The notes below the pieces were generated by a model. That model saw only the letters and a list, made by a program, of their open reading frames with translations, did no database searches and was not told the origin of the DNA. Positions 1 through 11,884 of a stretch of DNA of 64,000 nucleotides are shown piece by piece. How positions within the stretch are numbered: position 1 is the first letter of the stretch; each line of letters opens with the position of its first letter. A program made the position numbers and the translations under genes. The DNA comes from Lophius americanus. Lineage: Eukaryota; Chordata; Actinopteri; Lophiiformes; Lophiidae. The stretch is from assembly GCA_037951165.1 (NCBI GenBank), contig JBBDHG010000063.1:2170001-2234000 (forward strand), given 5' to 3'.

Positions 1-816
1 TAACCTTCAATGAGTGCTTTGACTCTTAAATAACCCACTCTCTCTAGTTCTGTGGTAGACAGTGACTGTGGAATCACGGCTCCCTCATCTCCAGGCTTCC
101 AACCGTTGTCCTGTCCCTGCTAACAATGTGTGACCAGGTCCAAGGCAAACAAGATAATACACCCGCTAATCAATTTTGAGAGCTGGCTCTGATGTTGGTT
201 ATGAACACTGGCTTTGATGTCACCACTGGCTTTGATGTCTTTGCCAGTGTAGACTGTAGATGTAATAATAATAATAATAATACATTTAATTTATAATGCA
301 CTTTACATTTGGATCAAATCTAAAAGTGGATCAAATCTCAAAGGCCTTCAAGGTTCTCTAGGAGTGCCGTCCTAGAGTCCTAGAGATAATTGAGTGCTGC
401 TTTCATTGCTAATAATTGCTTGTAATTACTCAATGGTATAAAATTAATGTTCTGGTGGAAAAGGGATAATTGAATTAACCATATTCCCTCATTATGTTAA
501 TTAACCATGAAAATTAGTCTGCAATGCACACCACATTACATTAAGTATATACAAATATCATTTCAATCAGTTTTCATCGATTTTTATGTATTTGGACTAG
601 CCAGTATTGAAAACCAAATTAGAGGACAAAGAAAACGTTTTTGTTGGATGAAAACAAACCTTGTACACCCTGACCTCACACCTCCATCACCCTGATTACT
701 CCATAGTTCTGGACAATCCAAACAACTTATTTCATCTTCGTTAACAGCAATGTCTTGTTTGTGTCACGTGGGGAAAACTGTGGTTCTCCTCTTATGCTAG
801 CATAACATGCTTTCAG
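1..816. other. Non-coding flank
   Basis: AT-rich sequence with stop codons in all frames and no recognisable gene. It holds one dispersed repeat at about 261-350 (listed separately) and short direct repeats around 195-240 based on a 'ggctttgatgt' word. Nothing else is supported. Confidence 0.5.
261..350 (+). repeat. (ATA)n-headed dispersed repeat, copy 1
   Basis: A short ATA microsatellite is followed by 'acatttaatttataatgca' and 'ctttacatttggatcaaat'. The same module recurs at 21889, 23576 (truncated), 28019, 37309, 57562 and, on the other strand, 51400. The conserved block beside a microsatellite is what a retroposed 3' tail looks like; the family name is not determined here. Confidence 0.75.
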
Positions 817-1065
817 ATGCTGGCTGATATTACTATAATTGTAATGCCAAATGTTCTCTCTGTGGCCAAACATGCCAATTCAGTGTTTGAAATGTTAATC
901 ACCAGCAATTTCCACGACATTCCAAAAAAGGTCAGTTTCTCAAATGCATTCAGAACGGCTTGGGATGAATATATAGACAGACATGGACTCAAAGCAGAGT
1001 CAGCCAAAGGATATTGTGATCTCTTTGAAAATCAAAATGCGGTGTACAGGCACAAGTTTCAGTGA
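817..1065 (+). other. Unassigned ORF, possible 3'-terminal exon
   Basis: An 82-residue frame with balanced, protein-like composition and no simple repeats, ending in TGA at 1063-1065. I do not recognise the product. The ATG directly follows 'ctttcag', so 817 could be the first base of an exon rather than a start codon; the frame is also open upstream of it. An AATAAA at 1364-1369 lies about 300 bases downstream of the stop, which would suit a last exon with a short 3'UTR. Alternatives are a transposon-derived fragment or a chance ORF. No acceptable upstream exon can be seen because the window begins nearby. Function unknown. Confidence 0.2.
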
Positions 1066-2640
1066 GATGGATTGTGTAAGATGTGTCCAATGTGCCATCT
1101 TGTCCTTTAGTGACCTTTGTTTATTATGGCAGGATCAAAAATGTGCTTCAGAAATGTCATTGAGTCCTTTTCAAGGATAGCAGGGATCTAAGTTGTAAGA
1201 GTTGACACTAAAAATCTGTCTTCATCGTCATACTCATCATCCAATGTTATGCTGACCTTTTCTATGGTCTGCATATTTCGTATTTTGAACAGTTTATTTA
1301 CTCTTTTTTTCAACATATAATTATAGTTGGGGTACACATAGATCATGGTTCTCTAAACTTCTCAATAAAAAAAGCTTACTTTTTTTTTTTTTAGCTTTGC
1401 GAGAACATGTCTCTCGCCTAATCAATTATATCAATAAACTACTTTTTTTTGGCTTATTCTCTGTCATTAACCAATTGTTTTACACTTGGACGTATTTAGT
1501 ACAACCCCATTATCACGTTTAACACGAAGGCTCTGCGGCGGACGCAGTGATGGCGATGGCAATGCCATATTATCCCCGACTTTTCAGGTATTTAATAATG
1601 TGTGTAGTAGAGAAAAGATAATATATAAATATATAATATACATAACAAATGTGACACAGGAGATGAAAGATCTATTCTACCCTTATTAATAGGCTGGGCC
1701 TAAGTTAAAGTGACCAAGTGTTAGAAGTAAGTTATGTTTGGAGTCTGTGTGGAATCATGTACAGTAGATGCCAAGACACTAACTGGGACCAGAGCTTGAC
1801 GACCTGTGCATCCGTTCTGGTAATTAGACACAATGGCTGAAGGTGAGAGGATTTATGTGTTATTACTGCGAGAGTGATGTGTTACATAGCTTACTGGTAG
1901 TGGGTGCAAAGGATTCCGTGTGTCTCTCAGTGGAGCAGATGAGGATGAGGAGGTCACTGAATTTACTTCTGCAGCTGTTGCCTGGCTGAAGTAATGGATG
2001 TCCAGAGGTTTGGACAGTATCGTCCTCCCAACGATACCTATCAGGGGGACCAGGTTGACCCGAAGGACAGACAATGCCTCCATCAGCAGTTTGTTGATTC
2101 TATGGGCATCTGCAGTTTTACCACAGTTACCCCTGAACACAACAGACTAACACAGCAGCAGCAACTGAACGCTGACAGTTCATGCTGAGCGACAACTACT
2201 AGATGGTCTATGATGACAGTAATTTGTTTGAAACGATGGCTGACGATGACCAATCTGCTTCCATAAACTGAAGGAAACAGAATGACTTCCTTCTCATTCC
2301 TCTTGCAGTTGCAGTTCTGAATGAAGATGCTTGTGGTTTGGCTTATTTAATAACATATTGGACTTAACTTCAGCTGGGCAGCTCTCACTGTCTCCTTGGT
2401 GACTGTCATGGAAGGAAAGGGACTGCTGGGGTAAAAGCTTTGAATAAAGAACTATAATCCCATTGAAATGGGTTTTTTTTCTCGTGATTTTCCACACTCT
2501 CAACAACAGTGCATGGTAAAGCCCCCTTAAACTCAAATTTCCCGTTTCCCAATTGTTCTTGAAAAAACCCTTAAACATGTTTAGTTGTGAAACAGACACA
2601 AATAAAGTAAATTATAATATCTCTTAAAAGTTAGGGATTT
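1066..2640. other. Non-coding, no gene seen
   Basis: AT-rich with T-tracts (for example 1379-1392) and an AATAAA at 1364. Short ORFs on both strands (1853-2140 -, 1994-2188 +, 2294-2599 -) have random-looking composition and no splice context. I see no gene. Confidence 0.5.
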
Positions 2641-3335
2641 TATGGAATCGTCATTGCCGACATAACTCAAAAACCGTTTCATAGATCATTTTCAAATTTT
2701 ATACCAACAAAGACTCATATACGGTGTGCGAAAGGTCAGTTGTATATTTATACCACTATGGTATGCTTTAACACCAAAATCATAGTCTATAGTTTCTCAA
2801 CCGTTGGTCTGATTTTGTCCCAATTTGTTGCATTTGTATCAACCCTGGGAGTTCTATCATATATTTTACTCTAATAGTTCATATTTTACTCATTGGGGAG
2901 AGCTTTTTTTGGGGGGGACATGACTCTCCAACCGTAGTCCAAATTTATGAACTGCCTCGAGGAGAGCTGACTCGTATTTGTTAGTTTATTCACTAGGGGG
3001 TTTTTTGTTCCAAAGAAAAACACATTTTCTGACCATTACTTCCTAATTGTGCCTTCTGAAATGAGGTAATCTTTTTTTTCTATTATTGACATAGAAAAAA
3101 ATAGTTAACAGTATTTATCTTCATTACTGAGTGACTTATGGGATGTTATCATAGTTAGGTTGAGTCAATATGGGCTATTTGAGATTATTAATGAGTCACG
3201 TTTGCTTGAGGAGTTTAATCAGAGGGGTGACTTGTACGACTCAGGGGATTGGGGGCATTTTTGGAGGCGATATGCCATACAGCGTTGGTCTACTTATCGT
3301 GAGAAGAGCAGCAGATACAGTCATAAGGTAAGGTC
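2641..3335 (+). repeat. Unnamed dispersed repeat 'R1', copy 1
   Basis: This segment shares diverged blocks, in the same order, with sequence elsewhere in the window. 'atcatagttaggttgagtca', 'gagattattaatgagt' and 'acaacagaggggattgg'-type words at 3150-3260 recur near 12090-12195. An 'atattttactcgaatagtt' word near 2860-2890 recurs near 9817. Related pieces lie at 34905-35130 and 52330-52480. No ORF or terminal repeat is evident. It is probably a non-coding part or derivative of a mobile element. Confidence 0.55.
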
Positions 3336-5090
3336 ATACTGGGATTTGTAGTCCTGTGCTGATTGTAGCTGTGCAGCATGGAGCTGTTGGCCGCCAGCAT
3401 CAGCGGCTGGAGGATGTTTACTAGCAATTCTCTGCAGGCTGATGGGAGGAGATGAACTTGGGGGAAAGATGGAGGGAGAAGATCTAGTCTGGTAGAGGAT
3501 GGAGAAGGGGTAAAATGCATGCATCTTCACCATTGTGAGCTACTAGGTGTGTTTCCTGAAAAATGTCCCCTCCACGATTCTAAACCAATGTCAAATAATC
3601 TGTTTCTTCTGCCATTTTTTCCCCTGTTGCTGGATTGGACTGGCTGGATAATCTGGGATTAGTGCGAGCAGTCAAGGCTGGTGTCCTTCTCATTCATTTA
3701 AACAGGGCAGACATGTTCAGCATCCAAAGGTCATCAGCTGCGGGCCACAACATATTCTATTACATATAATCTCTGGGCAGAATTTAACAGATTTGGGTTT
3801 TTGTAAAGCTAAACTTAGAAGAAGAGTGAATGTGGTTGTGGCCTGTTGGCCCGCAGAGGACAAACCTCATAATCCCAAAGAATACTCACGTGTAGTACTG
3901 ACACTCCCTTATTGTCATTGCATTTTTTCCCCCCTCTGTTACTGTCTCACTCTGATATCCAGTTTATTCTTTCATGACAGAAATCATTATGTTAGATGGC
4001 AGTAAAGGTGAATCACTCTGACCCCTTACTCGGCTCGATACCACAGTCTGTTTGTTTATAAATCCCGAAGAGATCCATGGCTCTTGTCTATAAATTTGTT
4101 TCAGACACTCCATGTGTAAGGATCAAGAAGTTGAGCAGAAATGTATCTGGTAGATCGTTGCAGCTATCAGCAGATCCAGTGATTTCCCTTTAAGTTATTA
4201 TGTAATATATATTTAAACTGTCACTTTCTAGTATCCATCTTTTCCAGCATTGTTGCACAGTGACATAAAATGATGATTTTATGATAGAGACCATTGCCTG
4301 AGAAGGCTGAAAATATGAATCCCTTTGACGTTTCTACTCTTCCCGCTCCACACGGTCTGTTTGCTCATAAATCTGTAAAAAGATCAATAGTGACTCTTGT
4401 CTATTATTTGTTTGAGACAAACATCAAGAGGCTGTGTGCAGTTTTCTGCCATCTCTAGGAAGTTATGACCAGATACACGGGCAAGCAGCAGTCAGAAAAA
4501 CCGGTATACATTTCTGATTCTATGAGAAGATATATATATAGTTATAAAAATAACATATTCCACACTTAATGGAAATGTTTGTGCATCCTCCTCCATAATC
4601 GCCGCTGAAACAACGACCCAGTCTCTTGTGTTTCCACAGGGGTTTTTCACCGCAGACGTTAGTACCCACCAAATTGGTCTTTAGAAGAGGGGTTTTTCAA
4701 TTTCAATTCCTTTTACTGCATTTCTGCATTCTGAAGGTTAACGTACCCACAACTCTATGACAATCCCAGAAGTACTCATTTATGATGCCTCTTAAGTGTG
4801 ATGATGATGATGATGTGCAGCCTCCTCATATCAGGGGCAGTGTACTCCTGTATCTTGTGACTGTAACACATGGGGACACTGGCCCTGATGCAGGAGCGCA
4901 TCGAAAATTCCCTCGTGCAATAATTTACCTTTACCTACCACTCTTAGAAATAATTCAATATTTCATATTAGCAAAGTGCCTTACACAGAAGAATCATGTG
5001 AATTCTTCCCATTTTAGTTGCTTTTTTTCATTCTTCATTGCGTAAATGCATACATTTATTTATTTCTAATCGGAAGAAAATTTTAAATGT
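3336..5090. other. Non-coding, no gene seen
   Basis: No conserved ORF. It contains a diverged ~300-bp-spaced duplication (4021-4425, listed separately) and a (GAT)n run at about 4797-4815. The ORF at 4782-5045 opens with that repeat and is otherwise unconvincing. Confidence 0.5.
4021..4425 (+). repeat. Degenerate direct duplication
   Basis: Blocks at about 4021-4115 and 4325-4425 share an ordered series of words: 'gtctgtttg' then 'tataaatc', 'agatc', 'gactcttgtctat' or 'ggctcttgtctat', and 'atttgttt'. They are roughly 300 bases apart. It looks like an old tandem duplication or two adjacent copies of one repeat. No function can be inferred. Confidence 0.45.
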
Positions 5091-5094
5091 TAGC

Positions 5095-5575
5095 ACACCT
5101 TTCCGAATGGAAAGCACCTTTTCCGAATTAGATTTCATTCCTTTGCTGAAAGGAATCTAAATCCTTTCGGAATCTTTTCCGATAGCCAGTCGCTGCATGT
5201 AAACGCTGTATCGGAAAGCTTTCTGTTTGAGTTGTACCAGCGTTGTGATGTAATGCTCTAGGGGAGTTATTTTCAGCGCTGCGACGCATTTCAAATATGT
5301 CGAATTCAAAACAGTACCGGTGTGCATCGGAGAGTGATTTATTCATTGCATCTTTGAAAGAGTTTAACATAGTTGGACGGTTAGATGGCCGGAAAGTCGT
5401 ATTCTTCTTGTAGGCCCATGTTGGCGGTCGGAACCCAGCTCATCGAAGCATTATCGCCAGCTTATGAAAGGGAGTGTGGATCCTCTGCGCATGTCAGAAA
5501 TCTGTTTCCGATTGGATGAGGAGATGCATGACACTGGGTCGGAAAAGATCACAGGTCATGTAGACAGGCGAATGT
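5095..5575 (+). mobile_element. DNA-transposon-like remnant (possible Harbinger)
   Basis: The left side (5095-5230) is full of inverted 'ccttttccgaa' and 'ttcggaatcttttccga' words and contains 'gcatgtaaacgctg'. The right side (5500-5570) contains 'ctgtttccgattgg' and 'tcatgtagacaggcg', a degenerate match in the arrangement expected of terminal or subterminal repeats. Between them, from 5298 on the + strand, a short frame reads like the start of a Myb/SANT-type protein (YRCASESDLFIASLKEFN, then VGRLDGRK) before it breaks. PIF/Harbinger elements carry such a second ORF, so that family is my inference. Neither a target-site duplication nor a transposase is seen. Confidence 0.4.
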
Positions 5576-6336
5576 TATTGCTGCTGTCTAATACATGTTG
5601 CAATCTGGAGCCTCACCACCAGATGCGAATCAATTTTACACACAACACCTTTTATGTAATAATATATCATATTAATAATAATCATAATCATTTTATCATA
5701 GTAGATCTTTTGTTTGTGTTCTATGCCAGCTTAGATATCTTATTAAGGTGATTACAGATTTTGTAAAGGGAGGTTCTTTGGCCAAATGTTTACAGGTGGA
5801 TCCAGGTATGGATGTGGATTCCCAATGAACTTTTTTTTCAATGTGATGAATAGAATAATGAAAATGAAGATACCCTAACATGGACACATCATGCTGTTCC
5901 TCCATTATGTGCAACTGTATATATCCTGTTTTGGGCTGAGATGGTGCGGATTCAGAATCAATAATCTATGAAAAGTAAGATGAAAAATGGATCCAGACCA
6001 GCTGTAATGGAAATCGTATTTTCGTTTTTAACTCAAAAACTACTGATGATGAAGACATTCTTCAAAATGAAAGGTTTCCAACCTTGGTCTTTGGTCCGAG
6101 GCTGGAATGCCAACAGGACCTGCTGAAAGGACTCTTACATGAGAACATTATTTTCCAATTGATAAGGATTTCAAGTACTCTGAGTACTTTCTAGTTCTGT
6201 TGTCATCAATGCCGCCTTGCTAGCGGCAAAGGATCAATTTAATTGGATGAGCTAGATAAAAATTAACCGCAAACTTTCTACTTTCTCAAGCGAACCTTTG
6301 AGTAAGGTTTGCTTATTGGCTCCAACTGGCCAACAA
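5576..6336. other. Non-coding, no gene seen
   Basis: AT-rich, with no convincing ORF. The last ~80 bases lead directly into the TAATC array and may be the 3' end of a retroposon of which the array is the tail. That is inference only. Confidence 0.4.
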
Positions 6337-6396
6337 CTAATCTAATCTAATCTAATCTAATCTAATCTAATCTAATCTAATCTAATCTAAATCTAA
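6337..6396 (+). repeat. (CTAAT)n pentanucleotide microsatellite
   Basis: About eleven tandem CTAAT units, near-perfect, with one inserted A near the right end. Its position immediately after a non-repetitive block suggests a retroposon tail. Confidence 0.9.
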
Positions 6397-7775
6397 TGCA
6401 GGTCTGAAATCTGTACGAAACTCCACTACTTCATATTGGAATGCATCCATTTCTGTGGGAAAACAAAAGCATTGATGATCAATTTTATGTTTGAAAGTTC
6501 AGAGGTAACTTCCGGGTTCTCCTGGTTTTTGCTGTGGCTGCTGCCAGCGGATACTGATGAAGAGGACTTTGATGAATTGTTTTGCTGGAAGCAGTCTTAT
6601 TTCCTCTGTTGTCAATAACAGAGGCTCAAAACCGATATAGAACGTCCAGAAAACCGTTATTCTCATCCTTTGTCTGTTGAGTGGATAGTATTTAACTCCA
6701 GACTTGTTTATCCATATAGAATAATCATAGGCTTTACAAAACAGACCAAATCAAATGAAACGGTTACCCTTGTCAGAGATCAATTGTTTTACTGCATAAA
6801 ACAGGCTTTTATTTATTTTTTTAAATTTATTTATTAGTATGTCAGTTTTAAAGTTTGTTTGATTTTTAATGCTGAAGGACTTTCGTTAATGCGACATTAC
6901 CTGATTTTTCAGCACAAAGATATTTTCCTAACTTGTTTTCCAATCATTTTGCTCCAAATGTGTTGTAAAAACAAGTTAAATGTGATGAACGGGATGCTAT
7001 TGCAGGATTAAAATTGTTAAATGGATTAAAAACTTCAAAAAGCTGAAAATGAAAACTTAAGGACTCTATGAATTCAAAATCAAGGATAACATTCCATATC
7101 ATCTCAAGGGTTAGACAATACTACAGAAGCCTTAGAATACTCCATTATCTAACTAAAGTAGCTGGAGTGTTTTCAAAATCACCACAGTATTCATATGTTT
7201 TATAAAACAAATTATGGTATTGTATGAAATCTTTTTTAAGGGGGTCAGAATAAACATCAGGTTGGTCCGCACTTCATTTCTGATTAAAATTCCTGCTGCT
7301 ACAATCCATCCCAACAGTAGTCAAGAGGTTCTTCTGAGAATTTCAGGAACATTTACCTTGTAAAAATGAAATGCATGGATGCCAGAACTGTATTTTTATA
7401 TTACAAAACTACCATTCTAGCAAAAGAACTCTGCAGAACTCTTTGTGGTGGGTTGCTTTAAAATAACAGTAGCAACCACCTATAAAAAACATTTGACCTT
7501 CTTCAAGAACTCCATCTTGCTATGTTTCAGTTCTCCATCGCAAACAGTGACAGAGGACATTACATAACATGACAACATGACTGTGTATTCAGACCTGCTT
7601 AACTCTGAAATCAATATTTTCTCACAAATATAAATCATATTTTAGACATCTTTTTCTTGTAGAACTGAGAGTGTGTGCTTGCTGAGTGGTGAATTGAAAT
7701 GACACTATACTAATGTTACTGCAGCATAGTTTCCTCACAGTAAGAAGGTTCAACTTCATCCCTTGCCTTTCTGTG
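6397..7775. other. Non-coding, no gene seen
   Basis: AT-rich sequence with no recognised repeat and no credible ORF. The ORF at 6436-6618 has no splice context or recognisable domain. Confidence 0.45.
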
Positions 7776-7955
7776 TGCAGTTCTTCCAATGTTTGCGTGG
7801 GTTCCCTCTGGTACTCTGGCTTCCTCCCACTGTCCAACATATAACATTCATACATAAGGGACTTTAGAATTGCTCGTAGGTGTGAAGGTGAGTGGTTATT
7901 TATTTTTATGTAGTGACCTCGTGAAAAACCGGCGACGTGATCCAGGGTTGCCACA
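7776..7955 (+). repeat. SINE-like fish repeat, degraded copy
   Basis: It contains 'tttgcgtgggttccctctggtactctggcttcctcccactgtcc' in pieces, then 'cgtaggtgtgaaggtgagtg' and 'ccggcgacgtgatccagggt'. This is the word order of a very common teleost element: primer-like tRNA-headed repeat, then 'cttcctcccacagtccaaaaacatg', then 'gtaggtgtgaatg', then 'ctggcgacctgtccagggtgt', quoted from memory. It lacks the head and the tail. Confidence 0.6.
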
Positions 7956-8074
7956 GAGGGTCATCTCTTTCCATCCATAATTACCGCCGGTACCCTCCTG
8001 GCTAACAGTACCATAGGTGATATTTGTTCATTCAGGACTCAATTGATCCAGTTTGGAAATCAGTGAAACCAGGT

Positions 8075-8110
8075 TTTTATGCCGGATGCCCTTCCTGATA
8101 CAACACTGCT
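8075..8110 (+). repeat. Short repeat word
   Basis: The block 'tatgccggatgcccttcctg' is a frequent teleost interspersed-repeat word as I remember it. It lies between two copies of the SINE-like repeat and is probably a separate, degraded insertion. Confidence 0.35.
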
Positions 8111-8235
8111 TATTCATCTGAGGTTTGGACCAGCACCAGAAGTAAACTGAGTTGTGAGCCCTTCATAGCTGGGTTTGTCTAATATTATTAAACATTAGTT
8201 GATACAGTATGAAGAAAAGTACGGCACGCGCCCCC

Positions 8236-8520
8236 ATTTGCCTCACAGCAAGATGATTTAGTTTTCAAAAATCCACCTCTGTCTGGTCATTCTGTGCAGA
8301 GTTTGCATGTTTTCTCCGTGTCTGTTTGGGCTTCCTCCAGTTTCCTCGAACAGTCCAAAAACATGCAATAAGGGTGAACTGGCGACTGTAAATTCTCCGT
8401 AGGTGTGAATTATTGTCCGTCTCTATGTGTCCGCCCTGTGATGAACTGATGAATTGTCCAGGATGGACCCTGACTCTCGTCCAATGACCCCTGCCCCTAG
8501 GCCACATCACGATGGCTGTT
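8236..8520 (+). repeat. SINE-like fish repeat, long copy
   Basis: It starts with 'tgcctcacagcaagatga', the diverged 3' part of a tRNA-like head. It continues with 'gtgcagagtttgcatgtttt', 'cagtccaaaaacatgca', 'actggcgactgtaaattc', 'cgtaggtgtgaat', 'ccctgtgatgaactgatga' and 'gtccaggatggaccctgact'. The order and spacing match the common ~300 bp teleost element. Other copies in the window are at 7776, 21463, 40745 and, inverted, 23190. Confidence 0.7.
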
Positions 8521-9789
8521 TATGGTTACAGTAAATATCGAATGACTTAATGTAAGGACATCGTCCAGCTAATGCTAACCACTGAGCGTGTTCCTGAAGG
8601 TCTCACATTATAACAGTTTTTAGTTCACATCGCACCACAGCCATTTTTATTATGTCGATGCAAGCATGCTCCTTGTCTTGCTCTGGTTGCAGCCCTTGTA
8701 GAATATCTGTGATTGTTGCAAATTTATAGGCAACTGCGTTTACTTTCCTCTTTGTTTATGCCCACCGCTTTTCTCCACCCACCTTATTTGATTTCATGCT
8801 CATCAGTCTTGAAAACTGCCGAATGGATGTGTCTTCATCCACATGTGTGTTGCTGAATCAAAGCCGCTCCACCTCCTGTTTACATCCCAGCAGACTCACA
8901 GCCCTTGGCAGCGGGGAACACATACATGAGCATAAATTGTGCATTGCATAGGAGATGAATGAATCCCCATATGAAACCAGTATTGATATGGACATGCAAA
9001 TGTTTGTGTGAGATCTGGGAACGCTGACAACTTAAGATACCAGTAAGATTCCAGAATTGGTTGTGTGAGAAAACTGGGAACTGAGGTTTTAGGAAAATAC
9101 AATTCCCAGTTCTAACCGTAACTTCACAGTAAATGATTTAACTGGAATGAATTATTCAGCCTATGGACAATAAATAGAAACATTCAATTGAAATTAAAAA
9201 TAAAAAAAAATCAGGATTTTCTACAACATTTTCCTTTCACATAACATGGACTTCCGTGAAATGTTTTTTTTTTTATGTTTGAAGCCCCTTCGGTGGTTGG
9301 TTTCATACAGAGATGTGCCATTTTTATCATATTGTAGGCTTTTCACCAACGCATTTCACAGAACAGGAAGAGAGACGCAGGGCTGTGAATGTGACGGCTG
9401 CACTTGAGTTGCTCTAATGCTCTTGGTAGCTCTGAATGATATTATTCTTTGAAAAAAAATATATTTGCCAGGACCCACAAAACATCCCTTGATGAGAATT
9501 GACGGAGTGTGAGGATTATAAAGCTCCACTGCAGCGCAGGGTGGATTTTACTCAGTGTTGGTGGGTAGCTATCCAACAGTGATTTATAAAACCAACACTT
9601 GATGGAAACACTCCAGTGGAGTTGTTTCAAGTTAACCCTGCCTCTCCAAAACATTTTAACCACTGACATCTGAGGGTTAAGGATGAGGGTTATGATCAGA
9701 GGAAAATGTATTATCCATACAATGAGTTGGATTCATATGAAAGCAAGGTTGACATTTATATCCCTGAGAAGTCGGGGATGTGACGGAAT
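8521..9789. other. Non-coding, no gene seen
   Basis: No recognisable gene or repeat. The ORFs at 8896-9102 (-) and 9442-9669 (-) have no domain features or splice support. Confidence 0.45.
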
Positions 9790-10150
9790 CATCCGCCATC
9801 TATCTCATGGATATGATATTTTACTCGAATAGTTAATATGTTACTAGTAATATGTAATATGTTAATAATAACTCCGTAAGGGGCGATTTTTGTCATAACA
9901 GTTTTTCTGACATCATTTCCTCAATGATGGTCCAATTTAGTTCAAAGCTGGTGCTTACGAATCCCCTCCAGCAGATCTATCTCGTATAGATGCTGTTTTT
10001 CTAATGGCAGCTTTTTAAAATTGTATTTTTGTATTTTACAAAAAAGACTGTTTCTGCACATTTACTTTGAGGAGTTCAATCAATGGGATTTTTTGAACAA
10101 AGCAGGACTTTGGGAGATTTTTAGGAAAATATCCTTCCTGTCGGGGACGA
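9790..10150 (+). repeat. Unnamed dispersed repeat 'R1', copy 2
   Basis: 'gatattttactcgaatagtt' and 'gatggtccaatttagttcaa' resemble blocks near 2860 and 2935. 'tgaggagttcaatcaatggg' followed by 'gggagatttttagga' resembles 'gaggagtttaatcag' followed by 'gggggcatttttgga' at 3208-3265. The match is diverged but in order. Confidence 0.45.
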
Positions 10151-10204
10151 CAACATAGGTCTAGTTTTGTTTTCAAAGTTGACATGTTGTTTTGTGTTCC
10201 TCGT

Positions 10205-10485
10205 CTGCATAGGTTCCGATCAAGGTTGTCTAAGGTAGGACAACTGGTGAACCAGAGATAAGGTAATGGGCTCCTAAGACTCTTTGATGCAAGTGGAAGT
10301 GAACATTATTCTCGATTGCCAATCCAAGACAGAGAGAAACTGTGGCACAAATAGCTGAAACGCGGTTCTGATAGAAAGCTGTCAGAACACACAGGGCAGC
10401 GCAGGGCTGTTGTGGCGGCAAAAAGGGGGTCTACGCCATATGAGGTGTATATGGATTTTAATGTTTTGGTTAATCAGTGTATTTA
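10205..10485 (+). mobile_element. Tc1/mariner-like element fragment, internally deleted
   Basis: It contains 'ctaaggtaggacaactggtgaacc', also present in pieces at 45330-45355, then 'atgggctcctaagactctttgatgcaa', 'gctgaaacgcggttctgata' and 'aagctgtcagaacacacagg'. It then jumps to 'gattttaatgttttggttaatcagtgta', a diverged terminal repeat. This order matches a transposase-coding family I associate with Tc1/mariner-like elements. Most of the gene is missing and the frame is broken. Confidence 0.5.
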
Positions 10486-11789
10486 CCCTGCGGATGATTT
10501 TAAAGCATGGGTTCTAATGCGTGTACTCAGACCTTTACTCTCCACTAATGTGGAAGATGTGTGAGCCATCGAAATGTTCAGCCAGTGAAACCCTGCTTTT
10601 ACTGCATATATGAATGGCAATGCATTGCATTGTGGGATTGCTGATGTACATGTCATGAACATAATCCCAATAATAAATTAATCAATAATAATTATTACAT
10701 CAATTTAGAAATAAACAGAGATATTCTTTCTAAGAGATGTCTTGAGCTATATTAATTATGTCAACAATGACCACAAATAAATGTTAAAACCCACGACAGC
10801 CTGGGAATACAGTTACTGTCCGTTAAATTTGGCCAATTAATCAAATATCAAAATAACAAACGGTCATTAGATTATAATTAATTGAAGAATATTCACTCTT
10901 GTAGATTCAGTGTTTTATGAGAACAACTGTAATATCTTTAATTGTTATACCTGCATTTGCATGGACCTTGATATGAATCACATTTTCATTGTACAGCCAT
11001 TCTCTCTCCTTTCATTATGAACGACCCCTGCAGTCTGTGAAGAGTAGCTCATGAAATATTTTCGGGAGAAAAAAAAATGTAAGGTGTATGTAATGTGTTC
11101 ATTCAAACCCTTTGTCTTGCTAACATAATGAAAAAGTCAATGAGACTCCTGAACTCCTGCTACATTTAATGTAATTGAAAAAGATCTGGACAAAAAGCTT
11201 TCAATTTTGACCGTTGAAAAACGTCCTTTCAGAATTATGCACGGCTTTCAATCGGAAGATTTGGCATGCACCATATAAAGCCTCCACTGAGGCAACTCCA
11301 TATTATGTCATTGCATCTAAAACCATGAGGCTTTTAGATGCAATGAAGAATGACAAATATGCCTTTCTGACCACGAAACATATCCCTGGGATTTGGAATC
11401 ATATTAGTAAAGTTATTAGTCCATAAGCAACAGAGAAGTTTTCCCGCAGAATCAGTGAAACTAGAAAAATCCCTCAGAGAGCACAAACCTCTGCTAAGGT
11501 CCTCCAGTACCCCAGTGTTGCAGGATTGCATGGCCCCTTTAAGGATGTCTGTGTGTGCATCTGTGCACGAGTGCACGAGTTATAAAAGCAGTTACGTTCT
11601 TTAAAAGCCATTTTGGAAAGAAAAATTCATGTTTATTGTTTTTATCGTTGGTGTGCATGTGCCTGAAAATAAAAACTAAAGCTAAACTCAAAAGGTGATA
11701 GTAATAAAATAATAAATAAGATCATAAGAGCCATTTAGTAATTATGTTTTTATTTTTACTTAACCTTTATTTAAATAGGAGAATTTTTT
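10486..11789. other. Non-coding, no gene seen
   Basis: AT-rich. A block near 11440-11500 ('cagagagcacaaacctctgc') is a fragment of the 'gcgccttggtggaggttt' repeat family seen at 41640-42135, on the opposite strand. The 70-residue ORF at 11214-11426 is not recognised and lacks a splice context. Confidence 0.45.
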
Positions 11790-11870
11790 TTCCGGATTAA
11801 TCAATTAATCGGACTATTATTGAAATGATTAATCGACTTTCAAAATAGTCGTTAGTTGCAGCCCTATATT
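11790..11870 (-). repeat. hAT-like terminal repeat fragment
   Basis: It ends in 'gtcgttagttgcagccct' and contains 'gattaatcaattaatcggac' and 'atgattaatcgact'. The reverse complement, starting 'agggctgcaactaacgac' and followed by ATTAATC-type words, is the usual end of a teleost hAT-like non-autonomous element. Related ends are at 37452, 54294 and 63640. Confidence 0.55.
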
Positions 11871-11884
11871 ATTAATTTGAGGGG

